64,000 bases of DNA, from NCBI RefSeq assembly GCF_027925305.1, contig NZ_BSDR01000001.1, positions 4,296,501-4,360,500 of the forward strand. Direction: 5' to 3'. The notes beneath the pieces were generated by a model. The model saw only the letters and a list, made by a program, of their open reading frames with translations, was not told the origin of the DNA and searched no databases. Shown here one piece after another: positions 9,242 to 18,049 of the stretch (position 1 is its first letter; each line of letters starts with the position of its first letter). Source of the stretch: Desulforhabdus amnigena (GTDB lineage: Bacteria; Desulfobacterota; Syntrophobacteria; Syntrophobacterales; Syntrophobacteraceae). The translations under genes and the position numbers were made by a program.

Positions 9242-10207
9242 ATGCGATTCAAGGCTGGCGTAGTAATATCAATGGGTCTCGTTTTTCTGAACTTAGTTGC
9301 TCCAACATGTCTCATCGCAGAAGGTGTTGCAGGAAAAGATACCGGCAATAAGCGTATGACAATGACTCAGGCCGTACTCCTTGGAGCTGTCGAAGGTCTG
9401 ACGGAGTACCTGCCTGTGAGCTCCACGGGACACCTCCTGGTCGCAGAAAGACTCATGGGACTGGAAAAGGAAAGCACCTCTCCCACCTTAGACGATAAAC
9501 GCTCGAAGACCGCTGCGGATGCCTATACGATCTGTATTCAAGCTGGAGCCATTCTTGCCGTAGTTTGGCTGTATTTCGGCCGCATAAAACAGATTGGCCG
9601 AGGCATTTTGGGGCAAGATAGAGAGGGGCTGGTGATGATGATCAATGTGGTCGCCGCGTTCCTGCCTGCGGCTATCGTTGGACTGTTGTTTAATAACGCC
9701 ATAAAGACACATCTCTTCGGTATCTGGCCTGTAATTTCTGCCTGGTTTTTGGGGGGGCTGGCAATCCTCGTGGTTGTTCACTTCAATGGTGGGAGTGGAA
9801 AGTCGATGAGGGCTGGAAGAACGCTCGATCAACTGAGAATCAAAATGGCTCTCATCATTGGTTTTGTACAATGCATCGCCATGTGGCCGGGTGTGAGCAG
9901 AAGCCTCGTGACCATAGTCGGAGGGATATTGGTGGGTCTCTCTTTACCTGCCGCCGTTGAGTTCAGTTTTCTCTTAGGTCTCTTAACACTCGGCGCTGCT
10001 ACAGGCTATGATTTTTTGAAACACGGTCAGCTCATGCTGCAGACCTTTGACGGTCTCTCTCTTCTTATCGGTCTCCTCTCTGCATTTCTCTTCGCTGTAT
10101 TCTCCATCAAGTGGATGGTTGGGTATCTGAGCCGGCACAGTTTGGCGATCTTTGGTTACTACAGAGTCCTTGCTGCAATTGCCGGGGCAGCATTGCTCCT
10201 CACCTAA
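9242..10207 (+). CDS. uppP: Undecaprenyl-diphosphatase (UppP/BacA)
   Basis: An integral membrane phosphatase that recycles undecaprenyl diphosphate to the monophosphate carrier used for peptidoglycan and other surface glycans. Family signatures are clear: EGLTEYLPVSSTGHL (catalytic Glu-rich loop) and PGVSRSLVTIVGG, with several hydrophobic helices. At 321 residues it is about 50 longer than E. coli UppP, through an N-terminal hydrophobic extension that looks like a signal or extra helix, and a hydrophilic insert around residues 80-95. AGGAG sits at proper spacing before ATG 9242, so the long form is preferred over the internal Met at 9356. The gene follows the kinase by 104 nt on the same strand. 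Confidence 0.95.
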   Translation: MRFKAGVVISMGLVFLNLVAPTCLIAEGVAGKDTGNKRMTMTQAVLLGAVEGLTEYLPVSSTGHLLVAERLMGLEKESTSPTLDDKRSKTAADAYTICIQAGAILAVVWLYFGRIKQIGRGILGQDREGLVMMINVVAAFLPAAIVGLLFNNAIKTHLFGIWPVISAWFLGGLAILVVVHFNGGSGKSMRAGRTLDQLRIKMALIIGFVQCIAMWPGVSRSLVTIVGGILVGLSLPAAVEFSFLLGLLTLGAATGYDFLKHGQLMLQTFDGLSLLIGLLSAFLFAVFSIKWMVGYLSRHSLAIFGYYRVLAAIAGAALLLT

Positions 10208-10565
10208 TGGTGCTCATGGGTGCCCTCCGGGGTGATGAAAACAAACGAAATATAGAATCGAAACGAGGTGATTGGTTTTTCCGGTTTTTATACTCTGAAA
10301 GGGCATAAAAACCGGATCAAGCCATATTATCCATAGGGGCTGATTTTCATCTGCCCAGGAAGGGGCTTTTCTCTTCCCGCGTCGTCATGATAGGATTTGT
10401 TGGCCCATCGAAAGGAGCCGGTTCGCAGGCACGTTTACTCCTTCTCACAACGCCCGGGTCCGAACAGGAAAAAAATTCGGATCCTAAGGTTTCTCCTGGT
10501 CGAAAAGCTTTCCTGCGTCAAGCTGCTCAAAATTGCAGAAATCCTTCTTCGGCAAGGGATCCGAC
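10208..10565. other. Intergenic region between uppP and the methionine-rich gene
   Basis: About 358 bp between convergent genes. It contains the AT-rich inverted repeat at 10281-10315 and no open frame I would support. Confidence 0.6.
10281..10315 (+). terminator. Inverted repeat downstream of uppP, possible terminator
   Basis: Arms CCGGTTTTTAT and ATAAAAACCGG are a perfect 11-bp match with a 13-nt loop, 73 nt past the uppP stop. No strong T run follows, so intrinsic termination is only possible. Confidence 0.45.
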
Positions 10566-11081
10566 CTATTTGAGCATCATCATTTCAGCGTCCTTCATCA
10601 TCTTCTCGCCATCTTCCATCATGGTATAGCCGTTGGATTTTTCACTTTCCTTGAGTATTTTCTTTTCGGAGATGTCATGCATCATCTTTTTCTTGCCGTC
10701 AGCCATCATTTTGCTGCCGTCCATCATCTTCTTCTTGCCTTCGGCTGCCTTCTGGCTTTGAATCATTTTGTCCCCTTCGGCCACCATGTCGTACCCATCG
10801 GACATCATGCGTTCACCTTTCAGAGCCTCTCCTTCTTTTATTTTTCCATGCTTGACAAGGTCATCCTTCATCATTTTCTTGCCGTCCATCATTTTCTTGG
10901 CGCCGTCCATCATTTCAACTCTACCCTGAACCGGCTTTTCCACCCCGAGCATTTCCTGGGCGCCTTCTTTTACCCCTTCTTTGATCACCTCCTTCATCGG
11001 CATTTGAGCTAGTGCAAGTCCCGAAGCCGTCAAAAGAAAAAGCCCGATTACCAGAGATACAGCAAATTTTGTTATACTCAT
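10566..11081 (-). CDS. Exported methionine-doublet-rich repeat protein, unknown function
   Basis: A 171-residue protein starting at ATG 11081 (AAGGAGACGAC just upstream). A signal peptide is clear: SITKFAVSLVIGLFLLTASG ending at ALAQ. The mature part, about 145 residues, is dominated by short imperfect repeats of the type K-K-M-M-D-G or D-G-x-K-M-M. I count ten Met-Met doublets and about 26 Met in the mature chain, along with many Lys, Asp and Gly and no Cys. The charged helical repeat should be soluble and periplasmic. Paired methionines could bind soft metals such as Cu(I) or act as an oxidant sink, but nothing nearby supports either idea. I do not recognise a named family. A longer in-frame start at 11159 lacks a ribosome site. 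Confidence 0.75.
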   Translation of the reverse strand: MSITKFAVSLVIGLFLLTASGLALAQMPMKEVIKEGVKEGAQEMLGVEKPVQGRVEMMDGAKKMMDGKKMMKDDLVKHGKIKEGEALKGERMMSDGYDMVAEGDKMIQSQKAAEGKKKMMDGSKMMADGKKKMMHDISEKKILKESEKSNGYTMMEDGEKMMKDAEMMMLK

Positions 11082-11391
11082 TGTCGTCTCCTTTGATTTG
11101 CTGATGACAAGAAAATCTTGCGGATACAAAGACTTGGAATTCAATATTCCTGAACCCATTCAATTCACCACGGAAACCACCTCCCTTCGATGAAATTCAA
11201 TGAGACAAGTCGGCATTGTAAATGGAGGGATCTATAATATTTATTTTGGCAGTATGATTTCGATACATACGAAAAAGCTAGATTCGATAGCTTCCGAAGT
11301 CAAGAAGGGAAGGTCCACTCATTACAACCTCCATATCCCTGGAGACCGGTTGCAGATTTTGATCTGCCGGTTTCCTGTATGGCGGTGAAAG
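11082..11391. other. Intergenic region between two minus-strand genes
   Basis: About 310 bp downstream of the PAS/GAF kinase and upstream of the methionine-rich gene. A 62-codon plus-strand frame at 11200-11388 has no recognisable motifs or convincing ribosome site and is not called. It probably holds the promoter of the methionine-rich gene. Confidence 0.5.
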
Positions 11392-13461
11392 TCAAAAAGG
11401 AAGGGAAATAGTGAGGAGAAGGCATCCCGATTTGTCAATGGAGACATCGATTTCGCCTCCGTGCTTGCTGACGAGTATTTTCGAGAAGGGAAGGTCCGCC
11501 GTGTGGTATCCTGTCTTGAAGGTGGTAAAGGGATAGAAGAAGTGCTCTACGTCGTCTTTCGACAGGTGTTCGACGGGATAGTGCATTTTTAGGAAGAAGG
11601 ATTCTTTGTTCCAGTTGGTCGAAAGGGAAAGAGCGGCATTTTGCGGCATCTGATTCAAGGCGTTTTTGATCAGGGTTTCCAGGACGCGTTCCATTTGCGG
11701 ACGGTCAATGGAAATATCAGGGATCGTCGGAGACAATTGGATATCCAGCCGAACGTTTCTTTCCCGCATTTCTGCGTCCACACCAGCGATTACTTTTCGG
11801 ACCAACTGATTCGGGTCCGTTGCGGATCTGTGCACCTCCACGGGCTGGATGTAGTTCAGGACCATTCGCAGGATCCCTTCCAGGCGGCCCACTTCCTTGA
11901 CGATGATTTCCACCTTTCCCCGGTTGGGATCATCCTCCTTCATGCCGGATAGAAGGCGCCGCGCAAAACCTCCCGCGGATACGAGCGGATTGCGGAATTC
12001 GTGAGCCAGCCGGGCCGAGACTTCAGCGATGGTCTTGAGTCCTTCGGAGCGGACCAGTTGCTCCTGCAGACGCATTCTTCCGGTCACATCCATAATGATT
12101 CCATCCAGGCAGTATGTATTCCCATCGGCTGTTTGAGACGGAATGGCATGATCCATCACGTAGACAAGGTGACCGTTCTTGTGGACGACGCGGTATTCTG
12201 CGACAAATTCCTTGCCGTTTTCGAAACTGTTCTTCCAGAGATCCATGACCCGTGCGCGATCTTCGTCATAGAGGCTCTCTGTCCACAATTGTGGGTTGCC
12301 GAGGATCTTCGCAGGGCTATACCCCAAAACCTCCTCCACAAAATGATTCACAAAAAGGATTTCTTTTCCCGGTTTCATGCGATAGACCACCAGCGGAACA
12401 TTCTCCACCAGGGTTCGATACTTTTCCTCGGACTCAATGAGTTCGTTGGTGCGTTCCTGGACCCGGACTTCAGCGCGTTTGTAGTCAGATATATCGCTCA
12501 ATATTCCCACTGAACCAATGATCTGATTTCCTGCAGCCAGCCAGGGAAAAGAATGGTCTCGAACCCACTTCAGTTCGCCCATTTTGGTGAGGATCTGATA
12601 GTCGGCCCGGTATTCACCGATTTTACCTTCCGTGCGGTTCCTGACAATGAAATCGGGAGGTACGAGGCCTTTTTCCAGAAGCTCGATACGCTGTACCAGT
12701 TTCGAAAACCCAATGCTTTTGATTTCTTCAGGAGAATATCCGGTGAGCTTCCTGATGCTGGGACTGAGATAATCGTAAGTCATGGATTCATATTTCAAGC
12801 GGTAGATCACGTCTCCTGTGGTTTCAGCCATAAAGCGAAACCGTTCTTCGCTCTCCCGCAGCAATTCCTCGGTCTGCTTGCGGTGGATGATCGATGTGGC
12901 AAGCTTTGTAATCTTACATAGGATATCTTGATCACCTTGAGAGAATGTTCTTGACGATCGGTAGAAGACATAGAGAACGCCAAGGTTTTCTTCCTTCGTC
13001 CCAATGGGGGCGACCATTCCTGAGACAATGTGCTCGTGAGTTAGAATTTCTACTGTCGTCTTGTCGAATACGTCGTCCGGGGTGCAATCGCTAAAAACAC
13101 GTGGCGAGGCGGGATCATGAAAGATTGTCTGGAGTCCCTTGCTGAATGGAAAACGCATTTGTTTGAAGGCGCTCGTTTTGAACCCATAACAGGATTGGAT
13201 ATAAAATTCGTCGCTGCCTTGATCTTTCAAAGCTATGCTCGAAGCGTCTGCAAGGAGCAATTCCCGGCACTTTTTTGCAATGCGCCTGAGGTTTTCATAA
13301 AGGTTCCCGCCGACTGTCATGGTTAGAGCCAGATCGTAAAGGCCTTGCAGGCATGCCAACTCATTTTTCATGTTCGGTGTGCCATGATCCTGTACGGGGA
13401 TTTCCTTCTCCCGATCCGGGTGGTTCTGTTTGGATTTTCGATTGTCGAGAAGGTCTGCCAT
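11392..13461 (-). CDS. Soluble GAF-PAS-PAS histidine-kinase-like sensor with degenerate ATP site
   Basis: About 689 residues from ATG 13461 (AAGGATG upstream); an in-frame extension to 13731 is less likely. Order: GAF domain (about 25-190), PAS (about 200-330), PAS with PAC (about 350-470), HisKA with AHEFRNPL (His about 487), then a HATPase-like region. The N box LIKNALNQM is present, but the DxGxG motif of G1 and the GTGLGL of G2 are not; those places read HYPVEHLSKDDVEHF and GYHTADLPFSK. The protein may not bind ATP conventionally. No transmembrane helix, so it is cytoplasmic. No cognate regulator is adjacent. Input ligands cannot be told from sequence. Confidence 0.85.
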   Translation of the reverse strand: MADLLDNRKSKQNHPDREKEIPVQDHGTPNMKNELACLQGLYDLALTMTVGGNLYENLRRIAKKCRELLLADASSIALKDQGSDEFYIQSCYGFKTSAFKQMRFPFSKGLQTIFHDPASPRVFSDCTPDDVFDKTTVEILTHEHIVSGMVAPIGTKEENLGVLYVFYRSSRTFSQGDQDILCKITKLATSIIHRKQTEELLRESEERFRFMAETTGDVIYRLKYESMTYDYLSPSIRKLTGYSPEEIKSIGFSKLVQRIELLEKGLVPPDFIVRNRTEGKIGEYRADYQILTKMGELKWVRDHSFPWLAAGNQIIGSVGILSDISDYKRAEVRVQERTNELIESEEKYRTLVENVPLVVYRMKPGKEILFVNHFVEEVLGYSPAKILGNPQLWTESLYDEDRARVMDLWKNSFENGKEFVAEYRVVHKNGHLVYVMDHAIPSQTADGNTYCLDGIIMDVTGRMRLQEQLVRSEGLKTIAEVSARLAHEFRNPLVSAGGFARRLLSGMKEDDPNRGKVEIIVKEVGRLEGILRMVLNYIQPVEVHRSATDPNQLVRKVIAGVDAEMRERNVRLDIQLSPTIPDISIDRPQMERVLETLIKNALNQMPQNAALSLSTNWNKESFFLKMHYPVEHLSKDDVEHFFYPFTTFKTGYHTADLPFSKILVSKHGGEIDVSIDKSGCLLLTISLPF

Positions 13462-13916
13462 AAAAACATCCTTGGTTGTCTTCCCAAAAAGAGGAACACA
13501 CAGCAATAGCAGATAAAAAGATAGGTCATGCTTGTAACCAGGGTTCAAAAGGGCTTCTCCGTGATTCACGCTCCAGGCGCAAGAACCGGTCATGAAAACG
13601 GAGCGGAAGGAGCGTGCCACGTTTCCCTTTTGGGGATCGGAGTAGGTTTTGGAACAAGAATAACAGAATCCGGCCGATTCGCAAAGATATTCCTGGATGG
13701 CGTCACGGCCGCTCGAAAGGGTTGCCTCCAAGAAGGGTTGCCTCGAGGGTTTGACTTGTCACAATTGGTTTTCTGGATAGGCTATAATTCGACATGGTCA
13801 GATTTCATCTGAACCACGGAGGCACGGAGAACACGGAGAAAGACCTTCAAATGAAATCTCCATGCCCTCCGTATCTCCGTGGTTGATCTGACAATGTCGC
13901 AATAGGTACGGCTCCA
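13462..13916. other. Intergenic region upstream of the PAS/GAF kinase
   Basis: About 455 bp. It holds an in-frame but unconvincing extension of the kinase (to 13731), a CTGGATAGGCT fragment related to the MITE-like ends at 43979-44097, and the hairpin repeat at 13799-13893. Confidence 0.5.
13799..13893. repeat. Short hairpin repeat of the CACGGAG family
   Basis: Arms ACCACGGAGGCACGGAG (13813-13829) and CTCCGTATCTCCGTGGT (13867-13883) pair with two mismatches. It shares its core with the longer element at 19898, 37830 and 61270 but not the flanks. Confidence 0.75.
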
Positions 13917-14078
13917 CTATTCTCCATCGAGTTCGGGAAAGTCATCGACCCACAGACAGCCCTCTGTCCCGGCAGGGGATACATCAACCCTGTCTTCTCG
14001 TTTGGCTGTGTCTCCGATACCGAATCCTTTTTCAGGGATGTCGAAGATTTGTTTGGGATGTTTTTCCGAATCGTTCAT
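13917..14078 (-). CDS. Small acidic protein (53 aa), unknown
   Basis: A short frame from ATG 14078 to TAG at 13917, with CGAGGAG eight nucleotides upstream of the start. The product is acidic and hydrophilic: MNDSEKHPKQIFDIPEK at the N-terminus and WVDDFPELDGE at the C-terminus, with a single Cys (EGCLWV). No signal or membrane segment. It is the last gene behind the metV-metF pair, 68 nt past the metF stop and on the same strand, so it may belong to that transcript. The good ribosome site and codon usage favour a real gene. I recognise no family. Confidence 0.6.
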   Translation of the reverse strand: MNDSEKHPKQIFDIPEKGFGIGDTAKREDRVDVSPAGTEGCLWVDDFPELDGE

Positions 14079-14146
14079 GGATTGCTCCTCGTTTTGATTC
14101 CACCGTTCTCATGCTGCTTGGTGTGCTCGTTGAAGCGATGGATATC

Positions 14147-15088
14147 CTACACCTGAGGCCGTGGCAGAAGCTTGGCCCTTTCCATGATTTCCGGAATCTT
14201 TTCTTCCCATTCTATGGCCATGACATGAACGCCGGCAATGCCTGGGATTTCCTTGACTTCTTCGATCTGTTCGATGAGCAGTTTGATGCCCTCTTCGGCC
14301 TGTTGGTCTTTGGGAACACCTTTGATGCGCTGGATGATTTCATCGGGAATGGTGATGCCCGAGACGCGCTTGTTCATATAGTTGGCCATGCCGGCGGATT
14401 TGAGGGGAGTTAATCCTGCCATGATGAAACACTTTTTATCCAGCCCCATATCGCAGGCCATCTTCATGAATTCTTTAAAACGCTTCATGTCGTAGATGCA
14501 CTGCGTCTGAATGAAGTCCGCCCCCGCCATGATTTTCTTCGCCATGCGGATGACCCGGAATTCGTAGGGATCGGCGAAGGGATTGGCTGCTGCACCGAAA
14601 AACATCTTGATGCCGCCTTCCACCTCTTCGCCGCAGTTCATTTTTCCTTCATCACGGAGGACGCGCATCATGTCGAGCAGTTGGATGGAATCGATGTCGA
14701 AGACATTTTTCGCAAAGGGATGGTTGCCGAATTTCTGATGATCGCCCGAGAGGCAGAGCATGTTCCGAATACCGAGGGCATAGGCCCCGAAAACATCGCT
14801 CTGGGCCGCAATGCGGTTTCTGTCCCGAGTGACCATCTGCATGATGGGTTCGATACCGTTCTGAACGAGAATGGCGCTTGCTCCAATGCTTGACATTCGC
14901 ACGACGGCCGTTTGGTTGTCCGTGACATTGGCGGCATCGACGTATCCCTTGATGATGTTCACTTTTTTCTTGAGATGCTCCACATCGGCGCCTTTGGGCG
15001 GACCACATTCGCAGGTGACCGCAAAATGACCGGCGCGGAATACTTTTTCCAGGTTGCTCCCTGCTTTCATTCCGTTTGTATCACTCAT
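14147..15088 (-). CDS. metF: Methylene-tetrahydrofolate reductase catalytic subunit MetF (copy 1)
   Basis: A 313-residue TIM-barrel flavoprotein that interconverts 5,10-methylene- and 5-methyl-tetrahydrofolate. Family features include FAVTCECGPPKG at the barrel start, VTDNQTAVVRMSS, LCLSGDHQ, GAAANPFADP and GADFIQTQCIYD. CGGAGCG precedes ATG 15088. The gene follows metV by 63 nt, as in acetogens and sulfate reducers where MetV and MetF form a complex. In an acetyl-CoA pathway organism the enzyme serves either methyl oxidation or reduction. Copy 2 at 61436-62368 is clearly homologous over its whole length. Which electron donor each copy uses is inferred from neighbours. Confidence 0.95.
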   Translation of the reverse strand: MSDTNGMKAGSNLEKVFRAGHFAVTCECGPPKGADVEHLKKKVNIIKGYVDAANVTDNQTAVVRMSSIGASAILVQNGIEPIMQMVTRDRNRIAAQSDVFGAYALGIRNMLCLSGDHQKFGNHPFAKNVFDIDSIQLLDMMRVLRDEGKMNCGEEVEGGIKMFFGAAANPFADPYEFRVIRMAKKIMAGADFIQTQCIYDMKRFKEFMKMACDMGLDKKCFIMAGLTPLKSAGMANYMNKRVSGITIPDEIIQRIKGVPKDQQAEEGIKLLIEQIEEVKEIPGIAGVHVMAIEWEEKIPEIMERAKLLPRPQV

Positions 15089-15151
15089 GTATACGCTCCG
15101 AAATTAGCCTTTGATATTTTTCATCCTTTGGTTTCAACAGGCCTTCAGGAC

Positions 15152-15862
15152 CTATTTCCGCTCCTGCTGTTGCTTTTTGTAATCCAGCCTGAAGATATGT
15201 TCCCGCACAGTGCGTCGTACTCCACCGTCGGCTGCCGTCCGCCAGTCCTTCATGGGGATGATGTTCTGCATATCCTGGAGACGACCGAGAGCCTTCATGC
15301 GCTTGTAAATGAGCGTCCAGACACAGTCGATGTTCTCAGGATCGACTTCGCACTTGCCGTTTTCGGCACCCCCGCAGGGACCGTTGAAAAGGTGCTTGGA
15401 ACAGCGCGCGATAGGGCAGATTCCCCCGGTATATTGAGTGATACAGTTGCCGCATCCGGCACACATTTCAGCCCACATGCCCTGCTCGACGGCGGCCCCG
15501 TAAAACGTCGTGTCCACGCCGGGAAACACGGGAATATTCCCGAGCCGGTCCGCCAGAAAATTCACTCCCACACCGCAGGCAAGCGTTATAACGGCATCGA
15601 TTTCTTCCTGCTTCACCCGGTCCAGAATAGGAAGGACGAATTCCTCGTCACATTGTCTTTGCACAGTGTCTTCCAGGATGATCTTGTTTTTGCCCTCCCG
15701 TTTGAAAGCAATGTTCAAGCCCGATGTCAGGAGCTTGGCTTCAGCATCTCCTCCCGACAGACAGACGGTCACGCAGGTGCCGCATCCCACCACAAGGATC
15801 TTTTCATAATCCTCCACAAAGCCTTTTATCTGCTCAAACGGTTTCTGATCGGCAACTATCAT
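15152..15862 (-). CDS. metV: MetV, zinc/cysteine-motif subunit of methylene-THF reductase (copy 1)
   Basis: About 236 residues of the MTHFR C-terminal family, the partner of short MetF proteins. Cysteine motifs are VVGCGTCVTVC near the start, then LACGVG, CAGCGNC, CPIARC and GPCGG. These are expected to hold zinc and an Fe-S cluster. GGAGGAA stands before ATG 15862; an upstream in-frame ATG at 15901 has no such site. It lies 96 nt after the GltD-MvhD fusion gene and before metF, all in the same direction. MetV links MetF to the electron-transfer protein in Moorella; a similar role here is inference. Confidence 0.92.
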   Translation of the reverse strand: MIVADQKPFEQIKGFVEDYEKILVVGCGTCVTVCLSGGDAEAKLLTSGLNIAFKREGKNKIILEDTVQRQCDEEFVLPILDRVKQEEIDAVITLACGVGVNFLADRLGNIPVFPGVDTTFYGAAVEQGMWAEMCAGCGNCITQYTGGICPIARCSKHLFNGPCGGAENGKCEVDPENIDCVWTLIYKRMKALGRLQDMQNIIPMKDWRTAADGGVRRTVREHIFRLDYKKQQQERK

Positions 15863-15958
15863 CTTGTAGTTCCTCCATATAAGAAGCCTATCCGAAAGCA
15901 TCCCCCAGGCAACGCTCTCCTCTTGCCCATCCTACGGCAAAGGGGGTTCGTTGCAAGG

Positions 15959-18049
15959 TCATGCGACGACGGCTTTGCCCACTATCTTTTTAGCCTCCTG
16001 CCAGAACTCGGGCCAGGATTCTTCTGCATTGGTTTTTGTTTGATAATAGAGCAGATTTTCTGCTCCCACCTTGATTTCATCCAGGAACTTACGGACGTTC
16101 TTGATACGCCGCTGGAGCAGTTCTTCCGCTCCGGTGTAGAAGCAGCCGTCTTCCTTGCATGCGATCACCACCACGCGGTCCGCTCCCAGTTCGAATGGGC
16201 TGACCAGGTCAAGAGCGCTGAGGCGTCCCACGCAGGGCACCATCACGCGCAAAATTCCCGTTTCCTCGATCTCTACGTGCTCTTGCTGAACGAGGTATTT
16301 TCTGCTGGTTGCTTCGTTGAGACAGCAATACGAGACAATAAAAGGTCTGCTGATCCGGCTCTGGTCGGCTTGATTCAGGATGACGCCCAGTTGTTCTTTC
16401 ATCTTGTTGGTGGCAAATCTGGCGAGAGCAACCCCTGCAGCGGGGCATTCCGCTGCGCAGAGCCCGCAGGTCTGACATTCTTGTGCAGGCATAACGGCCG
16501 TTCTATCCACCGTGGCAACCCCAAAGGGGCAAATGCGTACGCAGGTCAGGCAGCCGGCGCATACGGCAGGGTCTTCCAGGACCGCGCCGGTGGCGCAGGC
16601 CAGGCACCGGTGAGCTTCTTTGAGGGCTTCCGCCTCGGTATAGCCGGGCTCAATAGGGGAGAAATCCCTGATGCGTTGTGCGGGGTCTGTGAGCGGCACT
16701 TCCAATCGGCTGAACTGCTTTGCTCTTGCCGCCGTTTTTTTAGGAAGGTCCCCTATGGTCTGGATGGCCTTTTGCGGCAGTTTGAGGATTTCCCCCGTTT
16801 CCAAGTAACGGTCGATCACCCTGGCTGCCTCATGCCCGGTCCCGATCGCTGCGATGGCGGAACCGGGACCCGTCATGACTTCACCGCAGGAGAAAACGCC
16901 CCGTTCCGATGTGGTGAGGGAGGCCCGGTCGCAAACAAGGCGGCCACGATCCACAGCCACCGGGCTTCCCGTAAGACAGTCCAGGTTGGATCTCTGGCCG
17001 ATGGTGACGATGACATTGTCCACTTCCACGGTCTTGACTGTTTCTTCGTCGAATTGAGGGCTGAAACGCCGGTTTTCGTCAAAGACCCTCGTGCATTTCT
17101 TGAACTGAATGCCCGTCACTTTGCCATCCTTTTCCAAAATGGCTTTGGGTCCCCATGAATTGAAAATTTCAATCCCTTCCTCTTCCGCCTCTTCGATTTC
17201 CCATTTCCATGCCGGCATCTCTGCACGGGATTCAAGGCAGGCCATATACACTTTCGAGGGGCCCAGCCGCTTGGCCGCGCGGGCTACATCGATGGCGACG
17301 TTTCCGCCGCCGATGATCAGGACTCTGTCGCCGAGCTTGGGAGGTTGTTGGTTGGCCACATCCCAGAGGAAGGGAATGCCGAGGAGCACGCCTTCAGCAT
17401 TGATTCCGGAGATGGGAAGGCTATTGCTCTCGGAAAGGCCCACCGCGATGAGAATCGCGTCATAGTCTTTTCTCAATTGCTCAAAGGAGATATCCTTTCC
17501 CACTTCGACGTTGGTTCTTGCTTCAATCCCTGTGGCCAGGATGTCGTCGATATCCTCCTGCAGGGCATCCACGGGAAGCCGGTATCTTGGAATCGCATGG
17601 GCCAGCATGCCGCCCAGTACGTTATCTTTTTCGAAGACGGTGACGCCGTATCCCATGACGGCCAGATCCTTTGCCGCTGTCAAGCCGGAGGGGCCGGCAC
17701 CCACAACAGCCACTTTTTTGCCCTTGGTCCGTTCGATGGGTTTGCGCCTCTTACTTCTGTATTCTCTGGTATTTTCCACGACGAACCGTTTCAACATGCG
17801 CAAGCTGACGGGGGAATCAATCTCCTTCCTGCGACATTCGGATTCGCAGGGATGGTGACAGATGCGTCCGCACACGGACGGAAAGGGGTTTACCTCGAGG
17901 AGCAGGTCCAGAGCGCCTTCATAATCGCCCTGGCTGATGCACTGCACATAGCCGCGGGTATCTGTATGCACAGGACAAGCGGCGGAACATGTCGCCAGAA
18001 CATCAACCTCATTTGGTTTGGACGGTTGCTTTTCCATCATTTTCTCCAT
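15959..18049 (-). CDS. GltD-like flavin oxidoreductase fused to ferredoxin and MvhD domains
   Basis: A 696-residue fusion. The N-terminal cysteine domain (CSAACPVHTDTRGY, CGRICHHPCESEC) and two dinucleotide folds (VAVVGAGPSGLTAA for FAD; VLIIGGGNVAIDVA for NAD(P)H) match the glutamate-synthase small-subunit/NfnB type. A two-cluster ferredoxin follows (CAGCLTCVRICPFG; CQTCGLCAAECPAAG). The C-terminal 135 residues are an MvhD-type domain (VPCVGR and VIACKEDGCFYTGAE). MvhD normally joins an electron source to HdrA. Sitting directly upstream of metV-metF, the fusion probably passes electrons between a pyridine nucleotide and MetFV; this is inference. Starts at 18040 or 18037 are also possible, since GGAGAAA lies between the candidates. 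Confidence 0.9.
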   Translation of the reverse strand: MEKMMEKQPSKPNEVDVLATCSAACPVHTDTRGYVQCISQGDYEGALDLLLEVNPFPSVCGRICHHPCESECRRKEIDSPVSLRMLKRFVVENTREYRSKRRKPIERTKGKKVAVVGAGPSGLTAAKDLAVMGYGVTVFEKDNVLGGMLAHAIPRYRLPVDALQEDIDDILATGIEARTNVEVGKDISFEQLRKDYDAILIAVGLSESNSLPISGINAEGVLLGIPFLWDVANQQPPKLGDRVLIIGGGNVAIDVARAAKRLGPSKVYMACLESRAEMPAWKWEIEEAEEEGIEIFNSWGPKAILEKDGKVTGIQFKKCTRVFDENRRFSPQFDEETVKTVEVDNVIVTIGQRSNLDCLTGSPVAVDRGRLVCDRASLTTSERGVFSCGEVMTGPGSAIAAIGTGHEAARVIDRYLETGEILKLPQKAIQTIGDLPKKTAARAKQFSRLEVPLTDPAQRIRDFSPIEPGYTEAEALKEAHRCLACATGAVLEDPAVCAGCLTCVRICPFGVATVDRTAVMPAQECQTCGLCAAECPAAGVALARFATNKMKEQLGVILNQADQSRISRPFIVSYCCLNEATSRKYLVQQEHVEIEETGILRVMVPCVGRLSALDLVSPFELGADRVVVIACKEDGCFYTGAEELLQRRIKNVRKFLDEIKVGAENLLYYQTKTNAEESWPEFWQEAKKIVGKAVVA

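Noticed and set aside
10533..11012. 159-codon His-rich plus-strand frame
   Set aside because: It is the complement of the Met-rich repeats; CAT codons mirror ATG codons.
11200..11388. 62-codon plus-strand frame
   Set aside because: No recognisable domain and no convincing promoter or ribosome site; too weak to call.
13752..13792. Promoter suggested by TTGACT and TATAAT
   Set aside because: The spacing of about 26 nt is too long and no plus-strand gene follows.
14912..17158. 748-codon plus-strand frame
   Set aside because: It is antisense to metF, metV and the fusion gene; open only because of GC-rich codon bias.
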